Source: Homalodisca vitripennis
Taxonomy: Eukaryota > Arthropoda > Insecta > Hemiptera > Cicadellidae
Assembly: GCF_021130785.1 (NCBI RefSeq)
Contig: NC_060210.1
Location: 187,372,501-187,436,500 of the forward strand
DNA length: 64,000 bases
Reading direction: 5' to 3'
Part shown: piece after piece, positions 36,862 through 48,600 of the stretch
Layout of the letters: each line of letters begins with the position of its first letter
Numbering within the stretch: position 1 is the stretch's first letter
The notes under the pieces: generated by a model
Databases searched by the model: none
Told to the model about the DNA's origin: nothing
What the model saw: only the letters and a program-made list of their open reading frames with translations
Position numbers and translations under genes: made by a program

Positions 36862-36965
36862 AAGATATCAGAATGCAGATGAAACGTAGAGTTACTGATG
36901 CCATAAATCACTGAACAATGGCATATGTCCGGATATCCTTCTCAATCCTTCCATTATCTAAAACA
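36862..36965 (+). mobile_element. Retroelement-tail-like repeat (family E), plus copy
   Basis: CCACCTGAGGAAGATATCAG, GCAGATGAAACGTAGAG, GAACAATGGCATATGTCC and GGATATCCTTCTC follow the same order as the minus copy 260 bp upstream, giving a tail-to-tail inverted pair. The stem between the CTGAGGA and GAAAC boxes is weaker here. Confidence 0.5.
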
Positions 36966-39610
36966 AACTTTTGGCAAAAAAATTCTCTATATGAAGTTTT
37001 AGGGGCAATAAGGCATTTAAGGAATTGTATTTCCGTCCATGCTAAGGTTAATTAAATAATGAGTTTAGACATTTGAATTGTTTATTATATATTGTACATC
37101 AAAGAATATATATTGAAAAATTTTATAGGGCGGTCCTTTATATATGGATAATTTTCCCAAACGAACAGTGTTTTTTAATTACTAAAGAAATGTTTACAAA
37201 GTTCATGAAAGAAAAATAACTATATTATTTCCAACTTTTATTTATTATAAAAAAATAAGTTATATTATGATGCCTAATATTATACAAATCTGTAACATTA
37301 TATTAATCAAAGTTTCTCTAGCAAAGTCAATAACTGAAGGTAAACTAGTAAACATGAACTGGTTAATTTGAACTTGTAAACATAAACAAGATAACATGAA
37401 CAAGCTCGTTTACTAATACAGTGCGGGCAGTTAGTTCATGCTTGTGTTGTGGCTTGGATGGATTAACTTACATAATTTGTGTTGCTAAAATCGACATAAT
37501 TTACGTTAAATTAATCAGGAATCGTTTAATAACGTCACTTGGTAACAATCTAGGGTTTTTATCAAGTATTAGACATTACGAAGGCAAATAAAAAATACGA
37601 CGTATACTTTGAAACCACCACCCATGAATTCCAAAAATAGTCGTTATACTGTATACGATACAATGCAATAAGTGCGCATATAGTTAATATAAACTATAAA
37701 TGGCTGCCATTTATTACTTTTAGTTAACTAAAAAGTAGGGAAATATTATATATACTTCTCGGTAACGTTTGTTCATATAAAGAGTACATAAATTTGTGTT
37801 CAAATTATTAATTATAAATTAGTATTTGCACCTCTATTTACTAACTTTAAACAGTTATTCTTATATATTTTCCTACTTTTCTCCAATTATAGAGTTAAAT
37901 TTAATCATGAACATAGTTTACGTGATTAATATAGCACACTTCTCATAGCGTTGTCAACTTTCAACTGTTTCTAGTACTACAGATAGCGTAACATAGACTT
38001 TTTACTAACAGAGTATATGCGTAATTTGTTTACAGTTTTACCAAGGCATTGTTAAAATAAAGCATTTAAAAATAAATGTGAGCTCTTCCATGAACTAATC
38101 TCATTGAGCAATAAGTGTTTCATATAATAGTAAATATACAAATAACTTCAAAATTCTTTCCAGCTGAAGCTTACCAAATGTGGGGCTAAAGTCTGGAGTA
38201 CACATAATTAAACGTACATAACAGAGCTTTAATTTACAATAATCAAAAATGCTTATCATAGGTCATACTTCTTAAATTTGCGTTTCTAAAAATTCTGTAA
38301 TGTATAAAAACTAAACGACCGCTCTTAATAATTCATTTTCCCATCATTACATAAATTATACTTAAAATTAAAAAATAAGTAAATAAACATACACTTATTA
38401 TTTTTTTGTTTTGTGTTTCTTTTGTGGGGGGGGGAGGAATAATTATTGGAATTTAAAACAGTATTTTGGGTAATTGATCTCGATTCAAGTTGTTATTAGT
38501 CGATACTCCGTATACTTGCCGAGGAAAAGATGAAATAGATTAAGACTCATATAAAATGTTCACTGCACGATCTGACGGCCAGGCCTAGTATTACCATTGA
38601 CAAACCCAAGCGTAAAAGAAGCGAATGCTGTTAATTGGCCCTAGTCTCTGACCACTGCTGTGTTTAGTACTAACCATTTAACAATGTTTACACATAGTAG
38701 AACTACATTAATTCTTTTTTTATATATTATTTTGGAAACTATTCGGTTTGAGGTTTGTAAATAAATACAAGAACAGTAGTACTGATATGGTAAAGTTATT
38801 TTACCTCATTGTAAATTCCTCGCTCATACTGATCCGACAAATAAAATTCAGGCAGAATAAAATTTATATTAATTTATTCCACATATCATGTATACACTAG
38901 AAATTTATAACATGCGCAATTTGTGACTTCTCTGAAATTGGATTACATACTTGTATAAAATTACCTAAAAGAAACATGGGATGGATTTTATACAAAAATA
39001 CAATCGTACTCACCATTGCAGAGACTATTGTTATTTTAGAGTACCAACATCAGTCCTTTTCCAATGTCAAGCCTTTTGTTCATATTGCCTTTAATGGCTT
39101 TGTTTTGTTTACATTGAAAAACCGTATTTCTATGCTTTATCTTGCCACTCAATATCCTAATATCAGGTAATAAACAATATCAGACACTAATATTTCTTTA
39201 TTTTGTCTGGGTTGTTTTAGGACAATGTAAAATAAATAAAAACTGAAAAGTTTAAATAATATATCTTCCTGTAACAATATACATATAAATAAATATATAC
39301 ATCGTAAGTATTCTGACATTCACTCTAGAATAGTTTATCTAAAGACATTCACGTCTGTAGTACGACATATTAATTTAATTACAAAAATTAAATAAAGCTG
39401 GGTAAGATAACTTCAGGGTCATTGCATATTATAACTGGAAAGAAATTACCTATGATCCAAAATTGTGTAACTAAATTAAAATAAGCGCATTGACATTATT
39501 ATTTAAATATTAACTATTATTACAAAGAACATTGAGTGGTAGAAATGACTTGATAGCTTTAACTTTGCTTTAGTAATAAAAACATTTTCATTTATTTATA
39601 AATTTATTCA
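36966..39610. other. AT-rich stretch without recognised genes
   Basis: A short G-run lies at about 38425-38434. The part at 38560-38660 is less AT-rich. A 64-codon open stretch (38976-39170, plus) is unrecognised. Confidence 0.3.
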
Positions 39611-39814
39611 TTACATACTGTAGAATAAACCATGAACAGAAACTACCACGTCATAAACCTGGCTTGTAAAAATTGAGTGCAAGAATGGACTAACGTGTTG
39701 TCCAATATGTCGCTCGTAATGTTCCGGGTGTCTCTTGACATGAATGTTGTGGCTTTTTAAACACGACAGAGTGGAACATAGAATCACTTCGAGGTCAGAT
39801 CGTGTTAGGATCAT
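39611..39814 (-). pseudogene. Possible remnant of a C2H2 zinc-finger-like coding segment
   Basis: The minus-strand 67-codon frame includes LCSTLSCLKSHNIHVKR followed by HPEHYERHIGQH. Cysteines spaced C-x4-C, then 13 residues, then H-x3-H, with a linker-like HIGQ, approximate a C2H2 finger without the usual aromatic residues. The stop codon is followed closely by AATAAA motifs. A stop lies a few codons upstream of the Met and no good splice acceptor is evident, so it is either a decayed fragment or coincidence. Confidence 0.15.
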
Positions 39815-40141
39815 CGTGACAGGAGCCAGGCTTCAAAATAACCGGAGCCGCCTTACTGAAATATTCGCGTGCAAACTCAAACACATTTCCTACGCGTATA
39901 TCAACACTTAGTTGCACAGAGTTCTTTTACTACCAATAATGTACCATTGTTAAACATTATACACTACGTGTTTTAAATAAATAATAACTCTTCCAATATT
40001 TAATATAGCGTTTAGTATTAAAAAATTATTTTTTGAAAGTTATAATTTTGACAAATAAATGACCGCCATTATTAAGAACACAGGAGGGGATTCTTAAAGT
40101 CGTGTCATTGACTTTCATTGGTACGAAAAAAATTACAGTAA
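39815..40141. other. Unassigned sequence
   Basis: Includes a short less AT-rich part (39815-39900). Nothing was recognised. Confidence 0.3.
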
Positions 40142-40995
40142 TGTCCTATAAACTTGAAACTTTGTACATAGGTCCCTCTTGATCTGCGGAAGAATCTTTT
40201 AGATTTTTGGTTTAATGGTCAAATCAAAATTCTTTCTATATGCCGGTCGGGTTGGTAATTTATAATGGAAAGGGTCTTTAAGATTTGAAATTTGTTACAT
40301 ACGTCCGCTTGATCTAGGGAAGAACCTTGTTAATGTTGGGGTTTAATGGTCAAAAGAAAGTCTATCCATCTGCATGTGCTATAATTTGAGATAGAAAGGT
40401 ACCTAAATAAAAAAGCATTGTTACCTAGGTTACTCTTTGTGTACTGAAGAAGCTTTCAGATTTTTGAGTTTAAAGGTCAAATGTAGTCGGTCCACGTGCT
40501 TGTGAGATAACTCTTGACAGAAAGGTCCATAAAACTTGAAACTTGATATATAGGTTTCTCTTGGTGTACTGAAGAAGCTTGCAGATTTTTTGGTTTAAAG
40601 GTCAAATGTAGTCGGTCCACCTGCTTGTGAGATAACTCTTGATAGAAAAGGTCCATAAATCTTGAAACTTGACATACAGGTTTCTCTTGGTGTACTGAAG
40701 AAGCTTGCAGATTTTTTCGTTTAAAGATTAAATGCAGTCGGTCCGTCTGCTTATGCTTTAACTATTGACAGAACGGTCCTTAAGACTTCAAACTCGTTAT
40801 ATACGTTCTTGTTGGTCTATGGAAGATCTTTCCTAATTTAGGAGTTTAAAGGTCAAAAGTAAGTCGCTCTGTTTTCCTGAGGGATAGCTCTTGATAGAAA
40901 GGTCCTTAAGACTAGAAACTTGGTACATAGGTTATCTTGGTCTAAGATAATCTCTATTGGTTTTGTAGGTAAAAGTAGGAGTCGGTCGGTCTGTC
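40142..40995 (+). repeat. Diverged tandem repeat, period about 126 bp, seven copies
   Basis: The shared order in each unit is AACTTGAAACTTGGTACATA, GGTTTCTCTTGGTGTACTG, GAAGAAGCTT, AGATTTTTGGGTTTAAAGGTC-like, GTCGGTCCACCTGC, then GATAACTCTTGATAGAAAGG. Registered positions are spaced 131, 126, 125, 126, 125 and 126 bp. Units 4 and 5 are the most alike; the first three are more diverged. The array ends in a GTCGGTCGGTCTGTC-type tract. An isolated monomer lies at 17834. In-frame stops argue against coding, although 126 is a multiple of three. Confidence 0.9.
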
Positions 40996-43660
40996 TATGT
41001 TTCTGTTCGGTAGCTCTTCGTTACGCTCTGCCAACTCCTTCGATACTTCTTTTTATTGGTTATGCAAATAATGCTGTGAACCAATTTAATTACATATTTT
41101 CCTCATATTCATTTATGTGGTTAAAATGAAATTTACCGTTATCTACGTGGAATAATATTTTAATGAATTAGAAGAGCCGTTTGTAAAGTCAGAGTAATAA
41201 CTTACCTTCAATAAAGATAAAGCAGAAAACGCTTTACATTGGATTTAAGCTTTATGCACCACGGTTCCGCTTATCGCCTTCAGCCGAGAGACTTTATGGT
41301 TCGTTGACCGCCCTTTGTCACCTTCAGATATTTTCATAAAAGAACGGAGTACGCATTAGTGCGCACGGAGAATTCATCTAATGGACGAAATAAGTAAAAC
41401 AGAATACTAAAATCCTTTATATTTCTTTATGCAAGTGGTTTCATGTTAAATACCGCTTGATCAGTTTTTCAGTGACATTCATAATGAACATTTTTCTTAA
41501 ATATTTTTGAGGATGCCAAAATCACTATTACGGTTATTAGGAGCGGAAAAACCCTGTGACCGTGCTTGAACTTCGTGAAGGTTAACGAGTAGCCTTGACC
41601 TCTCCTTCTTGTAATAAGTGATTTTATCTCAGGTCCCTTCTTGTTGGTTAACTAAATTATGATGTTCAATGAAATGATGGAATGATCGCAAGGAATCCCT
41701 AACATTATACTTAGTTGGTGCAAGAATGCATTTTGAAAGTACCATTTGCAATCAATTTTGCACGATTAATGAAATAGAAAATGTTTAATCAAGAACTACA
41801 ATTATTTTTTGGGAAATGGTCTGTAGTGTATTCGAATTAATCAGTTTTACTAAATTAAGCTAAATAGGTCTGTTTATTTATATATTTATGTATATTTCTA
41901 TAAAATATTGTCTACAGTAAAAGTAGTAAGGGCATGAATAACAGAAGACAGGGACGATAGGATAAGCCTTGGTTGATACCTAAAATGCTGTTCCAGTTTA
42001 TCTCACACAATTTACGCACTTGGTACAATTGAGCGAATCAGAAATAATTAAATCGCAAGCCCTTGAAACGCACTCTCTTGATAATTAAAAAAATAATTTT
42101 ATTATCTCAATAAAATATTAAGAACTAGCATCAATACTTATATAATAGAATGTTATACCATATTGTATGGTAACCAAAAGAAATATACAATACCAAAACT
42201 TGTACATAAATATGTTTAATCCGTATATAAAAACTAGCAGACCACTCAAGGATCGTGGCTCTACTTCCTAACAAATTCTTTACCTAATTAATTAAACAAG
42301 TTTTTGTAAAGAAAACCAGTTGACGTGACACTAGTATAGTAAACCGGCTTGACACGAAATTTAGATTCTTATTTAATTCTCCTAGTCTAAAATTTCCTAG
42401 GTTTTTTTTAAATCCTCTAACGAAAATCCGACTTCCGGTCTATTATTTTGACCATATAGTCAGGATGGAGAGAATATCATGAAATAATATCACGTTTTAT
42501 ATCACCTGGCTAATTTGTATTTGTGTTATTATTGATACAGCAGGCGATCACAGTGAAGCTTTGCCGGATAATAATCTTCTCAAGTGAAATTTTGAAAATT
42601 TGTTTGGTGGAACCTGTTTCAATTTTGCTAGCTAGCACTCGAACCCGCTTGCCACAATCCTTCAAGTGAGTACCTTCTAATTCTGAAGAGCTTTTTAGTA
42701 CGAGTGATACATAGATTCCTCTTTGAATGTGCAAACATTTATATAAGACAAGCTATAATTTTTCTGTCAGTTGAGTTCGGCAAATGATCAATGACCAACT
42801 AGGCGTTTTTCGCAACTTTTCATGAGGGAAGGTTGTGTACTTCCCTAACAACATATATGTGTTACAACTTAGTTTAGTTAGTTGAATTTTAAACGTCGCT
42901 AACCTTGAATTGGAAATTTGAAAATTAAATCTGCAAAAAAGTGTTTTCTTTACAAAAGAATGATCAATAATTATTGTGTAAAGGGCAATGCTTTATCACT
43001 CATCAATGCATCTACTATTACCTCAGAATATAGACAATGTGCACTTATATAAGAAATGGAAATGTGTTTCATACCTAAATAGGCAAGTAAACTATAAAAT
43101 ACCAATATTACTAAGATTTAAATAAAATTTAAAATTGCCTTAGTTCTTTATAAGCCTAAGATTTATGAATCAAAACTGCTTGATTTGATCAAACTGCATT
43201 ATAAATTCATCAAACAACTAAAACATACGACTTAAAACTCTTTTAGTTGATAAATATGGCTATATTACCTATATTACACCCTCTGTTACAAAACTGTTTA
43301 CAAATAAAACAGTATTTAATAAAGCTACGCTAAAGCATTAAACAAATTTTATTTTATTTGTAATCAAGAAAATTAGTTTGTTGATATCGTAACACAAATT
43401 GAGTAATTTCTGAAACAAAAATATCATAATTATCAAAACACCTCTCAAACTTATATTCCTTCCAAAGCCACTTTGGAAAAAGAAACATTAAGTTCCTCCT
43501 TAATACTCGAAATAAAAATAAAGTTTGTTATTAGGTAAAGGAAAAATTAAATCACGAAAAAAAATAATGATTTTAAATTTAATCTTGTAAAACAATTAAA
43601 GTTATCGGTAATAAAATGTATAATCAAATACTCTCATTAAGCAATAAATAAAACGATTAA
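40996..43660. other. AT-rich stretch without recognised genes
   Basis: A less AT-rich part at 41255-41375 (CACGGTTCCGCTTATCGCC and nearby) and another at 41540-41640 could be regulatory or old repeats. The 74-codon open stretch at 42510-42734 (minus) is unrecognised. Confidence 0.3.
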
Positions 43661-43828
43661 AAGCTCTCTTTCCAACGCATGGAAGACATACTCAAGGTCA
43701 CCCAGAGTCTGGCGCAGCACGTCCGTGACCTACGCCCCCAAGCGATCGCGCTTATCGATGTATCAGCTCTGGTGTTTAGGGAATGGACATTCCAGAGCCG
43801 ACAGCGTTTTAAATATTTTAACCTTTAA
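43661..43828 (+). pseudogene. Acyl-CoA oxidase-like C-terminal segment (isolated exon or fragment)
   Basis: From ATG 43679 a 49-codon frame runs to TAA 43826-43828. Its first 27 codons are GC-rich with coding-like usage and read QSLAQHVRDLRPQAIALID. I know the pattern LRP-x-A-V/I-A-L-V/I-D from the C-terminal helical part of peroxisomal acyl-CoA oxidases, where it precedes AFD. Those enzymes catalyse the first step of peroxisomal beta-oxidation. After Asp (43757-43759) the similarity stops. GAT|GTATCA could be a weak splice donor. A DIPEP reading in another frame at about 43785 could instead be the continuation after a frameshift. The frame is also open just upstream, from about 43661. No partner exon was found within the window. 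It is either one exon of a gene with long introns or a pseudogene scrap. Confidence 0.3.
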
Positions 43829-43987
43829 TTTGAAAGAATAAAGTAGGCGGGTACTTTGTATGATTTGATTGATATACTCATACTTATACTATAATAACCC
43901 AATATATTATGTATCAGTGTCCGTCAGGACGAAACGAATACATTTACCGATCTGAGTGTAACGTTTTGCTCATTTCTGACCTTGTGA
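43829..43987. other. AT-rich sequence
   Basis: Nothing recognised apart from a possible start of the family E fragment. Confidence 0.3.
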
Positions 43988-44045
43988 CCTGAGGAAGATT
44001 TCTTTCTTGGACGAAAAGGAAACTTTATACCAAGTTCCAAGTTTT
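43988..44045 (+). repeat. Possible family E tail fragment
   Basis: CCTGAGGAAGATTTCTTTC and GGACGAAAAGGAAACTTTA resemble the box order of the copies at 36.5-36.9 kb, but the stem is lost and the rest does not align clearly. Confidence 0.3.
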
Positions 44046-44153
44046 ACTAATAATACGTGACAGAATATTGTATAACGTAATCCCTTACAATGGAAGTAAA
44101 ATTAACGAAGCGATATACTAAAGGAACAAAATTTATGCGTATATTTCATTTTG

Positions 44154-44225
44154 AGTAAGATAAGTAAGTAGTATAGTATAGTATAGTAAGTAGTAAGTAG
44201 TATAGATAAGTAGTAAATAATATAT
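44154..44225. repeat. Simple repeat of AGTAT/AGTAAGT type
   Basis: Interspersed AGTATAGTATAGTATAGTA and AAGTAGTAAGTAGTATAGA motifs, imperfect. Confidence 0.75.
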
Positions 44226-45244
44226 TTTTGATAAATTTTAGACAAAGGTTTTTTTAATTTTATGTTTTGACATGTCCAATACATTTGTTGTATGAAGATT
44301 AGGTGGACGTGTAGGTTCTGAAATCGTTGCTCTTTTTTTCTAAGCTGTGCAACAGCCAATATGCACATTTTGCATAAATTTTACCTGCCACCATATTGAA
44401 ATATTTATTCAATGAGGCTCATATTTGAACTTTTCTTGGCATGTTAATTATTATGTACCAAACTGACCGTCTGACATTATGTTGCCTGAGCCTATTCGTG
44501 TATATATACTCGAGGTTGTGATTTTGTGATCTAAAGGCCATAAAGGGTAATGGAAAAGGAGTTTTTCCGAAAATTTCGTTGTGAGTAAGTAACAATGTCG
44601 GTTTTTGAAAAAAAAAAAGAATCATATTTTATAATGTTTTGAATCCCTATTTGCCTCTACTAACTAACATATCAAGACCTTAAAAAAGAACTAGAAAATT
44701 TCTTCCACGATCCCATTTAGCAGTAGTACAGCATTTTTTCGGTTAGAATTTACAATATTGGTGACAATAAAGTATTATATTTAGTGACCTTTAAATTTCA
44801 AGAGAAAAAGAGAAAATAAAGTAAAGTCTTCTAATATTCTTCTTTAACATATTCATTCCATTGTGTATTATTTAATTAAATGAAAAACGTCTATTTTATT
44901 TCAGTTCCATTTTGCTATTGTATACAGATTGAAGTCTCAAGAAATATCTTGAGAAATAAAATTGAATCTGACAACGTGTCCATTCTTCTCGTCAAAGCTA
45001 TATTCGTGATCTAATCATCTTAATCAATTCAAGTCTTTTTCTTCTGCTCCTTTAGAAAATTTAAGACAAGTGCATTGATCAATATACTTACTGATATTGT
45101 ACCTCTATTTATTTCACAGGCTCAATCTATATTCTTTTAGATATCCAACACATTTCACCCTCAAACGATTTAGATTTTCTGCTTTTAAATAACCTAACCA
45201 TAATGCTTAATTAAGTGTACATGAACACTAATCTGAGTTAGTGT
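44226..45244. other. AT-rich sequence with no recognised gene
   Basis: Open stretches at 44102-44368 and 44419-44625 (minus) are low-complexity or unrecognised. Confidence 0.3.
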
Positions 45245-45375
45245 TCGTTTAAATATACTTCTTCTCCGACCTTTTTAGTCCCTTCAGAGAAATATGACTC
45301 CAGATTCCAGGAGTCAAGTCTGTGGGAGAGGCATATTTCAGACGCTGATTTTAGATGTAGGTCAACTGGAGATTA
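45245..45375 (+). repeat. Dispersed repeat family B, partial copy
   Basis: ACTTCTTCTCCGACC, CCCTTCAGAGA, GATTCCAGGAGTCAAGTCTG and TTTCAGACGCTGATTTTAGA match the second half of the copies at 33330-33790 and 59245-59680. It ends about 35 bp before the reverse transcriptase remnant at 45410. Confidence 0.65.
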
Positions 45376-45409
45376 CCGTAACATTTACAAATATGGACTA
45401 CATATAGGT

Positions 45410-45650
45410 AAAAAGAAGTACGTTTTATTTAAACTGGAGAGATAAAATATTCTATCCCTAATATATGGTATGCCTCAAAGATCTACATTAAACCCACTAT
45501 TAATTAATTATTACCTGTATGAATATCACCACTGCCTTCAACAGATTTATTTTGCCGACACAATGACGGTCTACGATTAAAAGGCTTTTGAAATCAATGT
45601 AGCTAACCTTGTGGATATTATTTATTTAAAAAAATTAAATACACAGAGCA
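45410..45650 (+). pseudogene. Decayed non-LTR reverse transcriptase fragment
   Basis: In one frame: KKYVLFKLER, stop, NILSLIYGMPQRSTLNPLL, then LQQIYFADTMTVYD, stop (45578-45580), KAFEINVANLVDIIYLKKLN. This matches the order of polymerase motifs G(V)PQGS-x-L-x-PLL and ADDT-x-VYD in LINE polymerases. The second catalytic Asp is replaced (ADTM) and two stops interrupt the frame, so it is inactive. The wording differs from the LINE at 0.4-3.2 kb, so it derives from another family. Neither terminus was recognised. Confidence 0.75.
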
Positions 45651-48600
45651 CAGTAAAACAGGTACAGTGTCACAAACACGAAAAAGATGAATTCCATATA
45701 TATATTGGTGTCATATACACGTATCTCTTTAAAATGTAAAATAAACTTCAAAGTTGGCGGAATATCATCGTTACCGTGTAAAATGACAGGCGTCTAACTA
45801 ATTAGTGTATAAATAACATGCGTACATGGCCCGAAACGCTGGTAAATATAGGCATTTTTACAGTATCGTATAAAGCTTCACCTGATTAATTCATAATCCT
45901 TCACATATTTCAGCAGCTTAGGGGCTGTAACAAATGACGATTGCACTGGTATTTATAATAATATACAGAGTTAAAAAGAATTTGACTTACAAAGGTTTCT
46001 TCTTTAAATGATCTACATCAATATTAGTGTAGTAGTGTACTATTTTCAGTGTATAATGTAATTAAATTTAAAAAGGTTCATTTGTACCAATTAGTGAATG
46101 GAATGAACTTAAAATAATTGGTCTGTTAATGCTGTTTAGTTCATTCGTAAAAACCAATGTGCTTACGGTCAGTTACTAAGCTTTACAAATCATATTTGGA
46201 ATATATGATTATAGAAGATGTTAACTGTCAGCTCCAAAGGACATCTAATCGAAACAGACACTAACGATTAGTGAAACTGAACTGTAGAATGCGGATCACG
46301 ATATGTTCACAATTGCACGAATTGCCAACCACAAAAAAATGACCAGTGGCCAATAGTAGATAAAAGCATCACTGCAGTAACAACGTAGTGGCCAATTATT
46401 GATCGAGCTTTCATTAGTTATTCCTAGATGAATTTCCTAAACCGAGACCATTGGTTTGAAAGAAACGTCTATTCTCTATGATACTTTTCAAAACTGGCAA
46501 GTGAAAAGACCTGATATTACTTGGCCGTTGACTGGGTGGTTCTTTTTCTAAATTATGGTTGATCTTTTTAAATTATATCTATTAGATATGAATTATTTAT
46601 TCTATTATGTATAACCTCCCTTTAAAAAAAAGTTCGAAAATATCCTGTTACTTCACAATTATCATAGAAAAACTTACTTATAATTACTTCATATAATGTA
46701 ACATATTACATATATAAATTATGAGATATTGAAATTATTTTACTTGATCCAAAATAAATCGTGTGATAATCAGTTCCATTATTTATAATGAACTAAAAGT
46801 GTGTGTGTTGTAATATTATAAGACTTTCATTAATCATTTTACCGTCATGAAGAAATTCCAAAGGATGGAAATTTTTATCGTTATCAATTTTATATAGTAT
46901 TTCACTTCATATGATTTAAATAAAAGTGCATGTTGTTGAATATAATTTTCAAATAATAATTGAAATTTGCAATGAGAAAGTTACTGTAGGCAGTTTTGCG
47001 TGATTAAAATAATGATGTTTTGAAATTTGAATATATATTTCAAGAAGATCATAACAACTAAGAACGGTTGAAAATAAATGCCTATGCTAGTTAAAACCTA
47101 GCAGTTTAAGTATTTTACCTCAAAGAACACTTATCTAAACTGAAATATCTTATGATTAGATTCAAACTATGCAGTTATTTATATTGTCCCATGTATTCAG
47201 TTTTTGTCATTTAGTGAATTAGTGATTGTTATGTTGCTTGTTTATAAAACGTGCTTAGCATAGACATGAAGGTAATTAACATAGGTGGATGGTAAAAATC
47301 TAGTATCCTGGAAGACTATGTACCCACTATTACCATATACAAGTTCATGCTTTATTAAATATAAATAAAGTAACCTCGCAAAAATTGGCTCCTACATTAA
47401 CAGAATCACTGGAACGGTTTGACGGATTTACAGGACACAGATTATTTGATCCCTCACAGAACAAGGGACGGAAATTGCTCGATCGTATTAACAAACATTG
47501 TCGGTTTGGGCCCGGATGTATCTGTCGGTCCTATCCGATGTCCGAATGGAATACATATTTATATATTACGCGGTTTTGGCTATTTGTACTTATAATGATA
47601 GAAGTATAGTGCATTCTTTATAGAGCTGATTTACGAACATAAATATGGAACAGAGTATTTTGAAGACGATATCAGTTGTAAAAAATACACATTTCAAATA
47701 TTGTAGTGCTTATATTAGGTTGTTATATTAGGTTAAAAAATCAGTATCTATTATTATCATTGACACAGCTGAAAAATTACAAGATTTTTAAGTAATAATA
47801 GCTATTGCCTCTTAATTATTACAAGTTCAAAAGGATCTTTATTTGGAAATTTAAATACTAACTGGTAATACTGGGTTTAATATCCTAAGAAAATATCTAA
47901 TTGGTGTATTTACGTTGCATCCCCCTGAATGTCAGTCTATTCCTAATTGTATGCAAATAATGTTTGACAATAGTAGGAACCATTTTTTATTAAATAATTT
48001 TAATAGAGTGATTTCAATTACAGGGTTTCCGATATATACGTCAAAGTGAGTGACATAACTAAACCAGACTTCATTACACAGCTGTCATACGTTAATTCAG
48101 TATAAATGCAGAGCAAACGTGCTGATTTCGCTTTTAAATCAAACACAAGATTAATTATTTACTGTTACATTGATTAAATAATAATATAATTACAAGTCCT
48201 TTCAGACATCGTTTGATTAAACTATATAATACACTGCGTAAATTTACATTTACTTTAGTTATTTAGTTATTTTTTGTTGCTAAAATTATATAAAAAGCTT
48301 TATCTGTAAAAATAGGAAATTATAATAACATAGGCTTTATTTAAACCTAACAGTTCCCCACGGCCATACACTCAATTTCCAATTAAATTTTTAAAAATGT
48401 TATGGAGCATATTCTTTACAACGGCATAATAAAAACTCATGAAAATTATGGATTACCACTGGAAGATTTTTCAATCAACCGATAAATTTCATAATAACTA
48501 AAATAAACAGCAATTTTTTGAGTCCCTGAAATTGTAGAGTAAAACCGTTTTTATGAGTACTAATGAAATACACTTATATATCAAAAATTCCATAGTAATA

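Noticed and set aside
47385..47609. Small gene of 74 codons with a less AT-rich start
   Set aside because: No recognisable family, no convincing start or splice context, and the second half is AT-driven hydrophobic sequence.
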